From the NCBI GenBank assembly GCA_963921195.1, contig OY992539.1, positions 213,935,373 to 213,999,372 on the forward strand: DNA of 64,000 bases, given 5' to 3'. Position 1 is the stretch's first letter, and every line of letters begins with the position of its first letter. The notes under the pieces are model-generated. The model was given only the letters and a program-made list of their open reading frames with translations. It searched no databases and was not told where the DNA came from. This document shows, in pieces, positions 44,824 to 55,839 of this stretch. The stretch is from Pegoplata infirma. Taxonomy: Eukaryota > Arthropoda > Insecta > Diptera > Anthomyiidae. A program made the position numbers and the translations under genes.

Positions 44824-44829
44824 CTTATA
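44824..44829 (-). promoter_or_regulatory. TATA box of the small secreted-peptide gene
   Basis: TATAAG on the minus strand lies 47 bases upstream of the ATG at 44,777, which leaves room for a start site near 44,798 and a ~20-base leader. AT-rich surroundings make chance TATA strings common. Confidence 0.35.
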
Positions 44830-45059
44830 AAATAATTCAATATTCCCAAAATGTATGTTGCAAGTTTTACATTTTCTTAAAAACTGTAACTTCAATAGTC
44901 TTTAAAAGTCTTTTCGCTATTAACAGTCTTTCGAAATTATTTTTAAAATAAAACATTCAAATATTTTATAATTTTTTCACGAATTTCATTATCATAAAAA
45001 CTTTTTAAAACTGAATTCGTGACAGTTAAAATTTCTGTTAAATCAAATTTTTTTTAAGA

Positions 45060-45600
45060 CGGGTATAATTTACAGTGCACTGAGGCAGTTTAATGCGTAT
45101 ACTGTAGCAATGGAGTGATATTTTTTCTTCGAATTTTGATTTTTCCAAGTGGTGAGGAAAATTTTCATTCTACTGGACCTAAAAATTATAAAATTATAAG
45201 GTAAAAATTTACTAGTGTTGCCCGCGAACAACAATGTTTTTGATTTTTTTGATGCGTTGAACATGAATATCGAAAAATTTTAAAAATCGACCGAACGGTT
45301 TTCGAGATATCGCTATTGGAAATTAAAAAAAAATGGCAGTTTTTTCCTACGGTATACCGCGGTAATGATATTAAATTACGCCGTGGTGCCCGGCGATCAA
45401 AGTTTTGAATTTTTAAAATTAAAAAAAAAAAAAATCTTTCGATACATCATATTTGTTAATTTGATGCACTGAACACGAAAATCAAAAACATAAAATTTAA
45501 ATCGGTCGTAGGGTTTTCGAATTATCGCTATTTGAAATTTGCAAAAAATGGCGGTTTTTTCTACGTTCAAGAATTTTTTTTTTTCCTTCCCTTGACCCAA
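45060..45600. repeat. Two-unit ~240-bp tandem repeat of an unclassified element
   Basis: The ATCGaCCGAACGGTTTTCGA-type block followed by TATCGCTATTgGAAATT and AAAAAATGGCAGTTTTTTC (45,290-45,345) recurs as ATCGGTCGTAGGGTTTTCGA with TATCGCTATTTGAAATT and AAAAAATGGCGGTTTTTTC (45,500-45,565). No termini or coding region identified. Confidence 0.55.
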
Positions 45601-45662
45601 TCAAAGAGCTTAAGACAAACTTTCATTTAAAATTAATTTGAGGCAAATCAGATAATTTTAAC

Positions 45663-46616
45663 TAGACACGGGCGCTTGAGTGATTTTTGACTCACGCTCA
45701 CGACAAGGATTTTTGAATCACGCACATTAACTCGACGAGCATATTTTTTTCCTCAGACTCACTCACTTGAGTAAGTTTAATACAACTCAAACTCACGTGC
45801 ACTCACGCAAGCTTCACTCACACTCACGTTAACTCACAATCACGAAACTCTTATTTATACAAAAAAAATTTCGAAAACAAAAATTTCAAAAATCCTTTTT
45901 TTTTTTTTTTTGAGGATGTTTATTCTGGCACGAGGTCATTATTTTCTTTACTAATTAAAACCATCCTCAAAATATAATATTTTAAAGGTCGAACAAAACA
46001 ATTTTTATTTTTTAATAAAAATTAATCAGAATTTGAATTTCAAAAATCTTTCAAAATTTTCATCAAAATTTACAGTTCAGCTAAATTTTACATTTTTTTT
46101 TGCTTTTTTCGGGACGAAATCTTAAGTTGAGCCAAATTTAACAATTTTTTGTTGCTTTGTTTGTTATCGAAAGAAATACAGGCAAAGCCCGGTTTAATGA
46201 ATTTCGCTTTTACAAATATTCGATATAACGAACGACAACAATTTTAACATTAACGAACGATTCAAAAATTTTTGGTTGATATAACGAGTGACAAAAATAT
46301 AAACGGTTTTATTTAAATATTTATTTAAATAAAAAAAATACATAAAAAACCAACCTCCGGGATATAACGAATCTCCCGATATAACGAATGGTTCTAACAT
46401 TATATCATTCTTTATATCGAGCTTTACCTGTATGAAGTGAAAATGAATCGCGCAAACTCACGTAAAAAAATCGAATCACGCACACTCACTCACTCAAAAA
46501 TTTTACTCACGAACACTCACTCACGCAATTTTTTGTCCACTCACACGTGAGTAAAATTTAATTCAATCACACTCACGCGTGAATCACGCTATAATCTGCA
46601 CATGCGCCCATTTCTA
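45663..46616. mobile_element. hAT-like non-autonomous element packed with ACTCAC repeats
   Basis: The ends TAGACACGGGCGC / GCGCCCATTTCTA are inverted. The flanks ATTTTAAC (45,655-45,662) and GTTTTAAC (46,617-46,624) are an 8-bp target duplication with one mismatch, as in hAT elements. The interior is dominated by CACTCACTCACG-type repeats at both sides, with a nested MITE and AT-rich middle. No transposase. Truncated relatives lie at 12,980-13,454 and 47,801-47,895. Confidence 0.8.
46179..46430. mobile_element. pogo/Tigger-like MITE nested in the hAT-like element
   Basis: CAGGCAAAGCCCGG at the left and CGAGCTTTACCTG at the right are inverted ends flanked by TA. ATATAACGAA repeats occur inside, typical of pogo/Tigger-type MITEs in insects (family knowledge). 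It is 252 bp with no coding capacity. Confidence 0.75.
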
Positions 46617-46818
46617 GTTTTAACCCTTGGCCGTTTTTTTAAGAAAGTTTTGTTTTTTTGAGAAAGTTTTCACCTCTAAACTGTTTTCAAACTCTAAACT
46701 TTGATCGAAGCGGGCCAAGGGTTAAAACGGTCTGATGTGGCTGAAATTAAGTGTTAATGAAAATTTGTCAAAATCTCTGGGAAATCGCCAATGAAAAAAT
46801 ATTTATATTTAAAATAAA

Positions 46819-47343
46819 AAACAAGTGAGAGTGTTACATTCGGCTGTGCCGAATCTTTTATACCCTCCAATATGTAAAAAACAAAATAAAAAAAATTTCC
46901 AGGGGCGTCGTTTTTTGGGGTAAGGGGGGAGGGGGGGTAAGGTTGGTGGGAGACGTTGGGTCACCTTCTTCTGACATAAGAATGTTGAATTTGCTTAAGA
47001 AAAGTACAAAAAATCCTGCGAAAAATGTAGTTTTTCTTTGGTTGGTTTAGTTCTCTAAGGGGGAACTTTTTTCCCCTTGGTCCGATTTTGCCCATTTCCG
47101 AACTTAGCCTGCCTAGGAATATAAGACATATTCGTGCCAAACTTAGGAAGTTTAGCTCTTTTTTGTTGACTGTATCGTGTCCTCTACAGACGGACAGACG
47201 GACGGACGGACATCGCTAGAATGTCTTAGAATCGATCACTGATCAATAATACATTATAGGGTCCTTGACCGATATTTCAATGCGTTACACACGGAATGAT
47301 AAAGTGAGTTTACCCTTATACTGTGGTTGGAGGGTATAAAAAT
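46819..47343 (-). mobile_element. Dispersed repeat R2 copy (minus orientation)
   Basis: AAACAAGTGAGAGTGTTACA, TTCGGCTGTGCCGAATC, a poly-G run near 46,925, GGACAGACGGACGGACGGAC at 47,191 and GGAGGGTATAAAAATTG at the end are the inverse of the 20.5-21.0 kb copy. Confidence 0.8.
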
Positions 47344-47443
47344 TGTTTGAACGTCGTAAAAACTGTTATTTTTGGAATTTTTTTAACAAATCTTAAATGG
47401 CGATATCTCTAAAATCGTTTGATCGATTTCATAAATTGGTATT

Positions 47444-48179
47444 CCCAGCAAAACTTTGGTAATGGGTAGTGATTATATAACACATTACCAGGTAATGTAT
47501 ATACCTTATTTGTAGCATTATTTTAGGATGTCTTACCAAACATTTGTAACACAACGTATTATTTTCAAGTGAAAAATAATGCATTACTAATAATTTGCTA
47601 CGTAATGCATGATTATTGGAAAAAATGTATTTCATATTTGTTATTTCTAAACATTAAATCATGAATGACTTATATTTGGTTACATTTTGTATTATTTGAA
47701 AGTTTGAAATAATGTATTATTTATAATTGAATGCATAATGCATTACAATAACATAAAAAATAATTATTTTATAAAAAAATGCATAAGTTTAAACTAGAGT
47801 TGGGCTCACGACAGGAAATTTTCAACCACACACACTCACGAGCATATTTTATCTACTTCACTCACTTACAGTCGCGTCAGTAAATTTAATACAAAATTAC
47901 TTTTTCACTACTCGTAACACCTTATACATATATTATCTTCTGGTATGCTATATTATTTCATTTCTCGTAACCTATAAAATATCATATATTTTACACCTTA
48001 CTCGTATTCTTCGTTATAAATTTATGACTTATTTTATACCTTACTGGTATTCTTTGTGATAATGTGGATGCATTTCTTTGAGTCTCATCGCCTGTTAAAA
48101 TCATCAATGCTGCAATGTATAAAATAAGAGATCCTATACCTTATTTTATACCTTATTTGGTAATCTAAGTTTTGCTGGG
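47444..48179. mobile_element. TIR element with CCCAGCAAAAC ends
   Basis: CCCAGCAAAACTT at the left is inverted as AAGTTTTGCTGGG at the right. Inside are repeated TTACCT/GGTAAT and ATGCATTA palindromic words, and a truncated hAT-like fragment. The target duplication is not recognisable. A 68-codon minus frame is incidental. Confidence 0.65.
47801..47895. mobile_element. Truncated copy of the ACTCAC-rich hAT-like element
   Basis: TAGAGTTGGGCTCACGACAGG with CACACTCACGAGCATATTTT repeats the left part of 45,663-46,616 and stops at AGTAAATTTAATAC. Confidence 0.65.
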
Positions 48180-48299
48180 TTGTTTCAATATGCCAAAATT
48201 ATAACAAATTATCGCAATTTTTTACAAAATTTTATGAACATTTTTCAAAAATCCCAAACTATGATCGAAGGCACATTCTAAAATGATTTTTTCAAATTA

Positions 48300-48649
48300 T
48301 TAAAACTGTCATAAATATAATGAAAATCTTCATTAAAGTTCGTCCAATGTAACAGTTTCATAAAAACAATGAAAAAGTTTCATAATTGTTCATAGGGAAT
48401 TTTTTATCAATATAATGAATAAAATTTCATAAATTTTTATGAAACTTTTCATAAATATTTCATAAATATTATGAATTGGCTCATAAATACGATAAAAAAT
48501 TTCATAGATTTAATTTTTTTTTTCTTAAATATTTGATCATTTTAGGCAACTATTTCATTGTATTTATGAATTGGTACTATAAAATAGTTCCATATTTATA
48601 ATGAAATACTTTAAAAAAATACTATTATTTTTCTGAAATGTTTCATAGC
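48300..48649. repeat. TTTCATAA-type AT repeat region
   Basis: Dense TTTCATAA / TTATGAA words, matching 1-425 and continuing beyond the palindromic element at 49,740. Confidence 0.7.
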
Positions 48650-49739
48650 ATATGAGGCATTCCACACCAAATGTCCCGCTACAGAAAAACATGTGTCTCG
48701 TAAATTTCTGAATAAATAGTTTGGATAGCCCTATATGTAACTAAGAAAATTGCGTTTTTGGTTTTTCAATTTTTCAAAAACTGGGCTTAGGAGGCGTGGT
48801 CAAATATTGGAAAAATGGTAAAATTTGTGGCGAGTTGCCTTGATTAAATATTTATCACATTAAAACGGAATGCACCACAATGTCAAAAATTTTCTTTCTT
48901 ATATAGTTTTGTATGGGCTATCGATTAAATTTTTTTTTTGGAAAATTTTCAGAACCCGTTCTGAAATTTTCCATTTTTTAAAAAAGTCAATTTATCAAAA
49001 ATCCGGCCACTTTTTTTTCATTTTTATTATTTTTTTTAAAAGTGTAGATGTTTGTCCATCCACACAAAAAAAAAACAGAAACACGTTCATCTTTTTTTTC
49101 GAGAAAATCGCATTTGAACTTTAAATTTCATAACAATTTTGTTATTTGCTTGTATTTCTTTGTTTTAAAGTTGCGAATGAGTAATATTAATTGCATAAAT
49201 ATTCGTCATACGCTCTGTTGCCACAAAAAAATACAAGCAAATTACTAAATTGTTATGAAATTTAAAGTTCAAATGCGATTTTCTCGAAAAAAAAAGATGA
49301 ACGTGTTTCTGATTTTTTTAGTGTGGATGGACAAACATCTGAACTTTTAAAAAAATAAATAAAAAAGAAAAAAAAAAGTGGCCGGATTTTTGATATATTG
49401 ACTTTTTTAAAAAATGGAAAATTTCAGAACGGGTTCTGAAAATTTTCCAAAAAAAAAAAATTTTAATCGATAGCCCATACAAAACTATATAAGACTGTAA
49501 ATTTTTGAGATTGTGGTGCATTCCGTTTTAATGTGATAAATATTTAATCAAGGCAACTCGCCCCAAATTTGACCGTTTTTCCAATATTTGACCACGCCTC
49601 CTAAGCCCAGATTTTAAAAAATTGAAAAACCAAAAACGCAATTTTCTAAGTTCCATATAGGGCTATCCATACCACCTATTCAGAAATTTACGTTACACAT
49701 GTTTTTTTCGCTGGACATTTGGTGTGGAATGCCTCATAT
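48650..49739. mobile_element. 1.09-kb near-complete palindrome, copy 2
   Basis: It has the same ends and collinear arms as 35,018-36,110, and differs by scattered substitutions and A/T-run lengths. It sits in the TTTCATAA repeat. Open frames of 66-84 codons on either strand mirror one another because the arms are inverted; none is a gene. Confidence 0.9.
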
Positions 49740-50525
49740 ATGAAATATTTCATAATATTTATGGAACACTTACATTAGACGAACTTTAATGACAAGTTTC
49801 ATTATATTTGTGAAAAAGTATTTATGAAATGTTTTATTAATAAAGCAATTGATTTTTTTTTAGAAATAAAATTTATGATACATTGGAAGAACTAAAAAAA
49901 GGAATTAACATTTTAAAAATCGTCATTATTTTTTTGCCCCAATTTCTTTATGATGTTATTAAAAATCACATGACACGTTTATGAATCTTTTTATGAAATC
50001 ATGAAATTTTATGAAGTACATTTCATATCATAGACTTTTTTAATTTAACTTCATTATATTTATAAAGGTTTCATAAATATAATGAATTGTTATGAAAAAA
50101 ATATTTATGAAACCATGTCATAAATATTATGAATCATTTTCTCTGAGAAAGAAATATTATTTTAATGAAGCAAGAAATATTATTTTTATACCCTCCACTC
50201 AGAGACTTTTTTAATTAAACCTCATTATATATAAAAAGGTTTCATAAATATAATGAAATGTTATGAACAAAATATTTATTAAACCATGTCATAAATATTA
50301 TAAAGCATTTTTCTCTGAGCAAAAAAAAAAATATTTTTATGAAGCAAGAAATATTATTTTTATACCCTCCACTCAGAGACTTTTTTAATTAAACCTCATT
50401 ATATTTAAAAGGTTTCATAAATATAATGAAATGTTATGAAAAAATAAATATTATGAAGCATTTTTCTCTGAGCAAGAAATATTATTTTTATGAAGTTAAG
50501 TGATATTATACCCTCAAGTCTAATG
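49740..50525. repeat. TTTCATAA repeats and three ~170-bp tandem units
   Basis: From about 50,030 a unit containing GACTTTTTTAATTaAACcTC, GGTTTCATAAATATAATGA, CATGTCATAAATATTA and TTCTCTGAG repeats three times. The first two units end with ATACCCTCCACTCAGAGAC. Confidence 0.75.
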
Positions 50526-50529
50526 ATAG

Positions 50530-50580
50530 GGGATAGGCGGGCGCGGATTCACGGGGGGAGTATGAAATTTCCCTTCCGCA
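50530..50580. mobile_element. hAT-type terminal fragment
   Basis: GGGCGCGGATTCACGGGGGGA resembles the GGCGGATCCAGGGGG ends of hAT-like elements. It is a single isolated end. Confidence 0.25.
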
Positions 50581-50659
50581 AACCAATTCGAAAGAAAATA
50601 AGAACAAAAAGAAAGTACAGAAGGAAGAAAAAGACATGAAGAAAAGAAAATGAAATTCC

Positions 50660-51085
50660 TTAAAATCTTAAAATTTTTCTATAGGAAAAATTTTTCGGAA
50701 TATTAAGATGTTTGTACAGAAAAAAGTCTCGGAATCTTCTAATTTTTCTGATGGAAAAATCTGAGAATTTTACTATACCAAAAATCTGAGAATTTTTCTA
50801 TAGCAAAAATCTGAAAATTTTTCTGTTGGAAAAATCTAAGAAGAAGCAGAGAAAAAGAGAGAAGGAAATACATAATCTGATAATAGAGAAAAGGAAATTA
50901 TTTGATAATATTTTTTTAGAGAAAATTGTTTGGAATCTTAGAATTTTTATTGAGAAACAAAGTCGCAAAACCTGAGAATTTTTCTATAGAATTTTTTTTT
51001 TAAAGAACTTTTTTCTGTAGAAAAAATATTTAGAATCTCAGACTTTTTTATTGGAAAAATATCTCAGAATCTGTGATCAGTAAAC
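50660..51085 (+). repeat. Degenerate SatA units
   Basis: TTTTTCTATAGGAAAAATTTTTC, AATCTGAGAATTTT and CTATAG modules recur at irregular intervals in plus orientation. Confidence 0.6.
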
Positions 51086-51154
51086 GAATCTTAATTTTGT
51101 ATGACTTTGAACTTGATTAAATTAATTTGACACTCGGATTTAATTTCTTCACTA

Positions 51155-51620
51155 CACTCAAAAAAAAACCTCGTAAAATTACAAGAAGAACATTTTTTTG
51201 TTTTCTACCTCCTATTTGACAAAATTTCCTAGTAATTTTACATGATTTTCATCAATAATTTTGTAATTTTACAAGGTTTTCACCAATAAAATTGTATGTT
51301 TAAAAATTTTTTGACACGTCAAAATTTACAAAGAGGTTTCGTTATTTTACTAGATTTTTTGCTACCTTCTATTTTAAGAGAATTCCTAGTAATTTTACAA
51401 GCTTTTTACCAATAAAATTGTAAATTTACAGTTTTTTGGCGCAATTAAAATTACAAGGACTTCTCGTGAATATACTATATTTTTTTTGTTAAATTATCTT
51501 GGAAATTTGTAAAATTACAAAAAAAAAATGTAAAATTACAAAAAAAAATTTAAATTTCGATTTGTTAAAAAACAAGAAAAACTGTCAAATATTGGTAAAA
51601 GTTTTTTTTTGTGCGTAACA
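51155..51620. mobile_element. AT-rich TIR element with two internal ~165-bp units
   Basis: ACACTCAAAAAAAAACCTCG at the left and GTTTTTTTTTGTGCG at the right are imperfect inverted ends. The word CCTAGTAATTTTACA..GaTTTT and ACCAATAAAATTGTA occur twice inside, about 160 bp apart. No coding. Confidence 0.5.
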
Positions 51621-52019
51621 AAATGGATTTTTAATGTTGCCAACTATCAAATTGTGACTTAAACCCATTTTTATCCTAACTGTTCGCTCGGACAATGTCC
51701 GACGGACACTATTGTTTAGTGTTGTTTACACGACCACCTACAAAATATTTACTTTTATACAAATCCTAAACTTAATTGATTAGCACCATGGAACAACACA
51801 ATTAACACTAACCCAAAAACCAAAACTGTAACCAAACCACCCTAGTTGTCAAAAATGAAATCCTGAAAAGAAATGAAAATGTCAACCTTAATAACAAAAT
51901 TATCGTTTTTTGTTGATTTTTCAATTTTTAATACCATAAAAATCTAAATTAACATGATTCAGGCGATGAGAAGATTTTTTCCAATGAAAATCTTTTAACA
52001 CTATTCAACAACAATTCAA

Positions 52020-52156
52020 TCGGATTCCAAATCAAAAAGGTGACAAAGTAAAATTTACAAAGCATGACAAAAAGAAATTTAAACAGATTTTTGGAAGCCA
52101 AAAAAAATACTTGTCACTTCTGTAATAAAATAGGACATTTTTATGGAATATAAAAA
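52020..52156 (+). pseudogene. Possible copia-type gag fragment with zinc-knuckle remnant
   Basis: A lysine-rich frame (NQKGDKVKFTKHDKKKF, from 52,028) is followed one frame over by CHFCNKIGHFYGI. That fits C-x2-C-x4-H-x4 of a retrotransposon gag CCHC knuckle, but the final cysteine position is a stop (TAA, ending 52,153). No pol, LTR or PBS is found nearby, and the motif is short, so coincidence is possible. The rest of 51,640-52,735 looks unique. Confidence 0.3.
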
Positions 52157-52739
52157 AAAAATTATAATGATTTCAAAAAAATTGAAAAAACAAGGCTATT
52201 TATTGTTAAACATTAAAATTTATTGTTTTAAAAATTGTATAGAAAATATTTAGCCAAAAACATTTGTAAACAAGGTTTAAAATATTTACAATTGTTTTCA
52301 AATTTTACAATGACATTGTTCGTTTTTAGCCTTAAGGCTGAAACTAAATTGGCAAAAAGGCTTTGTTGAAGGATTTTTTTTTTGAAATATATAAATTCCT
52401 TTGAATATCATGTTCATTTTGGTTTCTTTTCAATTATTTTTTTTTTAGAAAATGAGACGTCATATTGTCTCTCACATTGTCACTGGCCACTGGCTTATTA
52501 AGGCTAACAAATGTCTAGCCAGATTTGTAGTAACTGCAACAAAACAATGGTAACGTACAGTTTTTTTTGGTAGTAAAACTAGTAGAATGCGTTGAAACAT
52601 TAAGATTCAGTTTCTTGATCTTTTTATGCAGTTTTGCAAAAAAAAAAATGTCAGTCTTATTACAAATGATGTATTGATGAGGGTTGTTATACAAAACACA
52701 GTGTTTACAGTGGGCAAATAACAGAAAATATTCTAGGAA

Positions 52740-52915
52740 AAATGTTTCAGAGTCTGAAAATTTTTCTATAGGAAAAATCTCTCGGAATCTGAGAATTATT
52801 CTATAGAAAAAATTTCTCAGAATCTGAGAATTTTTCTATAGAAAAAATGTCTCAACATTTTTTTATAGGAAAAATGTCTCAACATTTTTTTATAGGAAAA
52901 ATGTCTCTGTATGTC
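52740..52915 (+). repeat. SatA units fused to SatB
   Basis: Units GTTTCAGAGTCTGAAAATTTTTC and GAAAAATGTCTCAACATTTTTTTATAG shorten and run directly into GCCATTGATATCGATAGAAT. There is no unique spacer between the two satellites. Confidence 0.9.
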
Positions 52916-54893
52916 TTTTTGCCATTGATATCGATAGAATTTTCTATAGAAATTTTTTTGCTATCGATATCGATAGAATTTTCTATAGAAAATTTTTTGC
53001 TATCGATATCGATAGAATTTTCTATAGAAAATTTTTTGCTATCGATATCGATAGAATTTTCTATAGAAAATTTTTTGCTATCGATATCGATAGAATTTTC
53101 TATAGAAAATTTTTTGCTATCGATATCGATAGAATTTTCTATAGAAAATTTTTTGCTATCGATATCGATAGAATTTTCTATAGAAAATTTTTTGCTATCG
53201 ATATCGATAGAATTTTCTATAGAAAATTTTTTGCTATCGATATCGATAGAATTTTCTATAGAAAATTTTTTGCTATCGATATCGATAAAATTTTCTATAG
53301 AAAATTTTTTGCTATCGATATCGATAGAATTTTCTATAGAAAATTTTTTGCTATCGATATCGATAGAATTTTCTATAGAAAATTTTTTGCTATCGATATC
53401 GATAGAATTTTCTATAGAAAATTTTTTGCTATCGATATCGATAGAATTTTCTATAGAAAATTTTTTGCTATCGATATCGATAGAATTTTCTATAGAAAAT
53501 TTTTTGCTATCGATATCGATAGAATTTTCTATAGAAAATTTTTTGCTATCGATATCGATAGAATTTTCTATAGAAAATTTTTTGCTATCGATATCGATAG
53601 AATTTTCTATAGAAAATTTTTTGCTATCGATATCGATAGAATTTTCTATAGAAAATTTTTTGCTATCGATAGAATTTTCTATAGAAAATTTTTTGCTATC
53701 GATAGAATTTTCTATAGAAAATTTTTTGCTATCGATATCGGTAGAATTTTCTATAGAAAATTTTTTGCCATCGATATCGATAGAATTTTCTATAGAAAAT
53801 TTTTTGCTATCGATAGAATTTTCTATAGAAAATTTTTTGCTATCGATATCGATAGAATTTTCTATAGAAAATTTTTTGCTATCGATATCGATAGGATTTT
53901 CTATAGAAAATTTTTTGCTATCGATATCGATAGAATTTTCTATAGAAAATTTTTTGCTATCGATATCGATAGAATTTTCTATAGAAAATTTTTTGCTATC
54001 GATATCGATAGAATTTTCTATAGAAAATTTTTTGCTATCGATATCGATAGAATTTTCTATAGAAAATTTTTTGCTATAGATATCAATAGAATTTTCTATA
54101 GAAAATTTTTTGCTATCGATATCGATAGAATTTTCTATAGAAAATTTTTTGCTATCGATATCGATAGAATTTTTTATAGAAAATTTTTTGCTATCGATAT
54201 CGATAGAATTTTCTATAGAAAATTTTTTGCTATCGATATCGATAGAATTTTCTATAGAAAATTTTTTGCTATCGATATCGATAGAATTTTCTATAGAAAA
54301 TTTTTTGCTATCGATATCGATAGAATTTTCTATAGAAAATTTTTTGCTATCGATATCGATAGAATTTTCTATAGAAAATTTTTGCTATCGATATCGATAG
54401 AATTTTCTATAGAAAATTTTTTGCTATCGATATCGATAGAATTTTCTATAGAAAATTTTTTGCTATCGATATCGATAGAATTTTCTATAGAAAATTTTTT
54501 GCTATCGATATCGATAGAATTTTCTATAGAAAATTTTTTGCTATCGATATCGATAGAATTTTCTATAGAAAATTTTTTGCTATCGATATCGATAGAATTT
54601 TCTATAGAAAATTTTTTGCTATCGATATCGATAGAATTTTCTATAGAAAATTTTTTGCTATCGATAAAATTTTTTATAGAAAATTTTTTGCTATCGATAG
54701 AATTTTTTATAGAAAATTCTTTGCTATAGAGTTTTTTTATAGAAATTTTTTTGCTATCGATATCAATAGAATTTTCTATAGAAAATTTTTTGATATCGAT
54801 ATTGATAGAATTTTCTATGGAAAATTTTTTGCTATCGGTAGAATTTTCTATAGAAAATTTTTTGCTATCGATATCGATAGAATTTTCTATCTT
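52916..54893 (+). repeat. SatB tandem satellite array 3 (39-bp units)
   Basis: About 51 units in the same orientation as array 2, with interspersed 33-bp units near 53,660-53,820 and 54,660-54,735. A frame of 410 residues and smaller ones are satellite artefacts. Confidence 0.97.
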
Positions 54894-55830
54894 AAAATTT
54901 TTCTATAAGAAAAATGTCTCAGAATCAGACAATTTTTCTACACGAAAAATGTCTCAAAATCTGAGACTTTCTACACGAAAAATTTCTCAGAATCTGAGAA
55001 TTTTTCTATAAGAAAAATTTCTCAGAATCTGAGAATTTTTCTATAAGAAAAATGTCTCAGAATCTGAGAATTTTTCTATAAGAAAAATGTATCAGAATCT
55101 GAGAATTTTTCTATAAGAAGAATGTGTCAGAATCTGAGAATTTTTCTGTAAGAAAAATGTCTTAGAATCTGAGAGTTTTTCTATGAGAAAAATGTCTCAG
55201 ATTCTTAAAATTTTTCTATAAGAAAATGTCTCAGAATCTGAGAATTTTTCTAAAGAAAAAATGTCTCAGAATCTGAGAATTTTTTTATAAGCAAAATGTC
55301 TCATAGTCTAAGAATTTTTCTATAAGAAAAACGTCTCAGAATCTATGATTTTTCTATAGAAAAAAAATTTTTCATTTGGGAAAAATTTTTCTATAGGAAA
55401 AATGTTTGAGAATATTTCTTTAAGAAAAATTTTTCTATAGAAAAAATGTCTCAGAATCTGAGAGTTTTCTATAGAAATACTCTCAAATTCTGAAAGATTT
55501 TTCTATAAAAAAATTTCTCAGATTCTGAGACATTTTTTCTATAGAAAAATTCAAAGATTCTAGGACATTTTTTGTATAGAAAAATTCTGAGATGCTGAGA
55601 CATTTTTCCTTTATAAAAAATTCTCAGATTCTGAGACATTTTTCTTAAAGAAAAATTCTAATATTCTGAGTCATTTTTTCTATAAAAAAATTATCAGATT
55701 CTGAGCCATTTTTTCTGTAAAAAATTCTCAGATTCTGAGACATTTTTTCTTTAAAAAAATTCTTAGATTCTGAGACATTTTTTCTATAGAAAAATTCTCA
55801 GATTCTAGGACATTTTTCCCAAACCGAAAA
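54894..55830. repeat. SatA units with an orientation switch
   Basis: Plus-oriented units (AAAAATGTCTCAGAATCTGAG) run to about 55,475. Minus-oriented units (TCTCAGATTCTGAGACATTTTTTC) run from 55,480 to 55,830. Periods vary from 34 to 45 bp. Confidence 0.9.
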
Positions 55831-55839
55831 TAACAAATA

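Noticed and set aside
48870..49521. Mirror-image ORFs on plus and minus
   Set aside because: Products of the 1.09-kb palindrome arms; rich in poly-F and poly-K runs.
52847..55011. 410-codon and shorter frames
   Set aside because: SatB array 3 by-products, ending where single-base slips occur.
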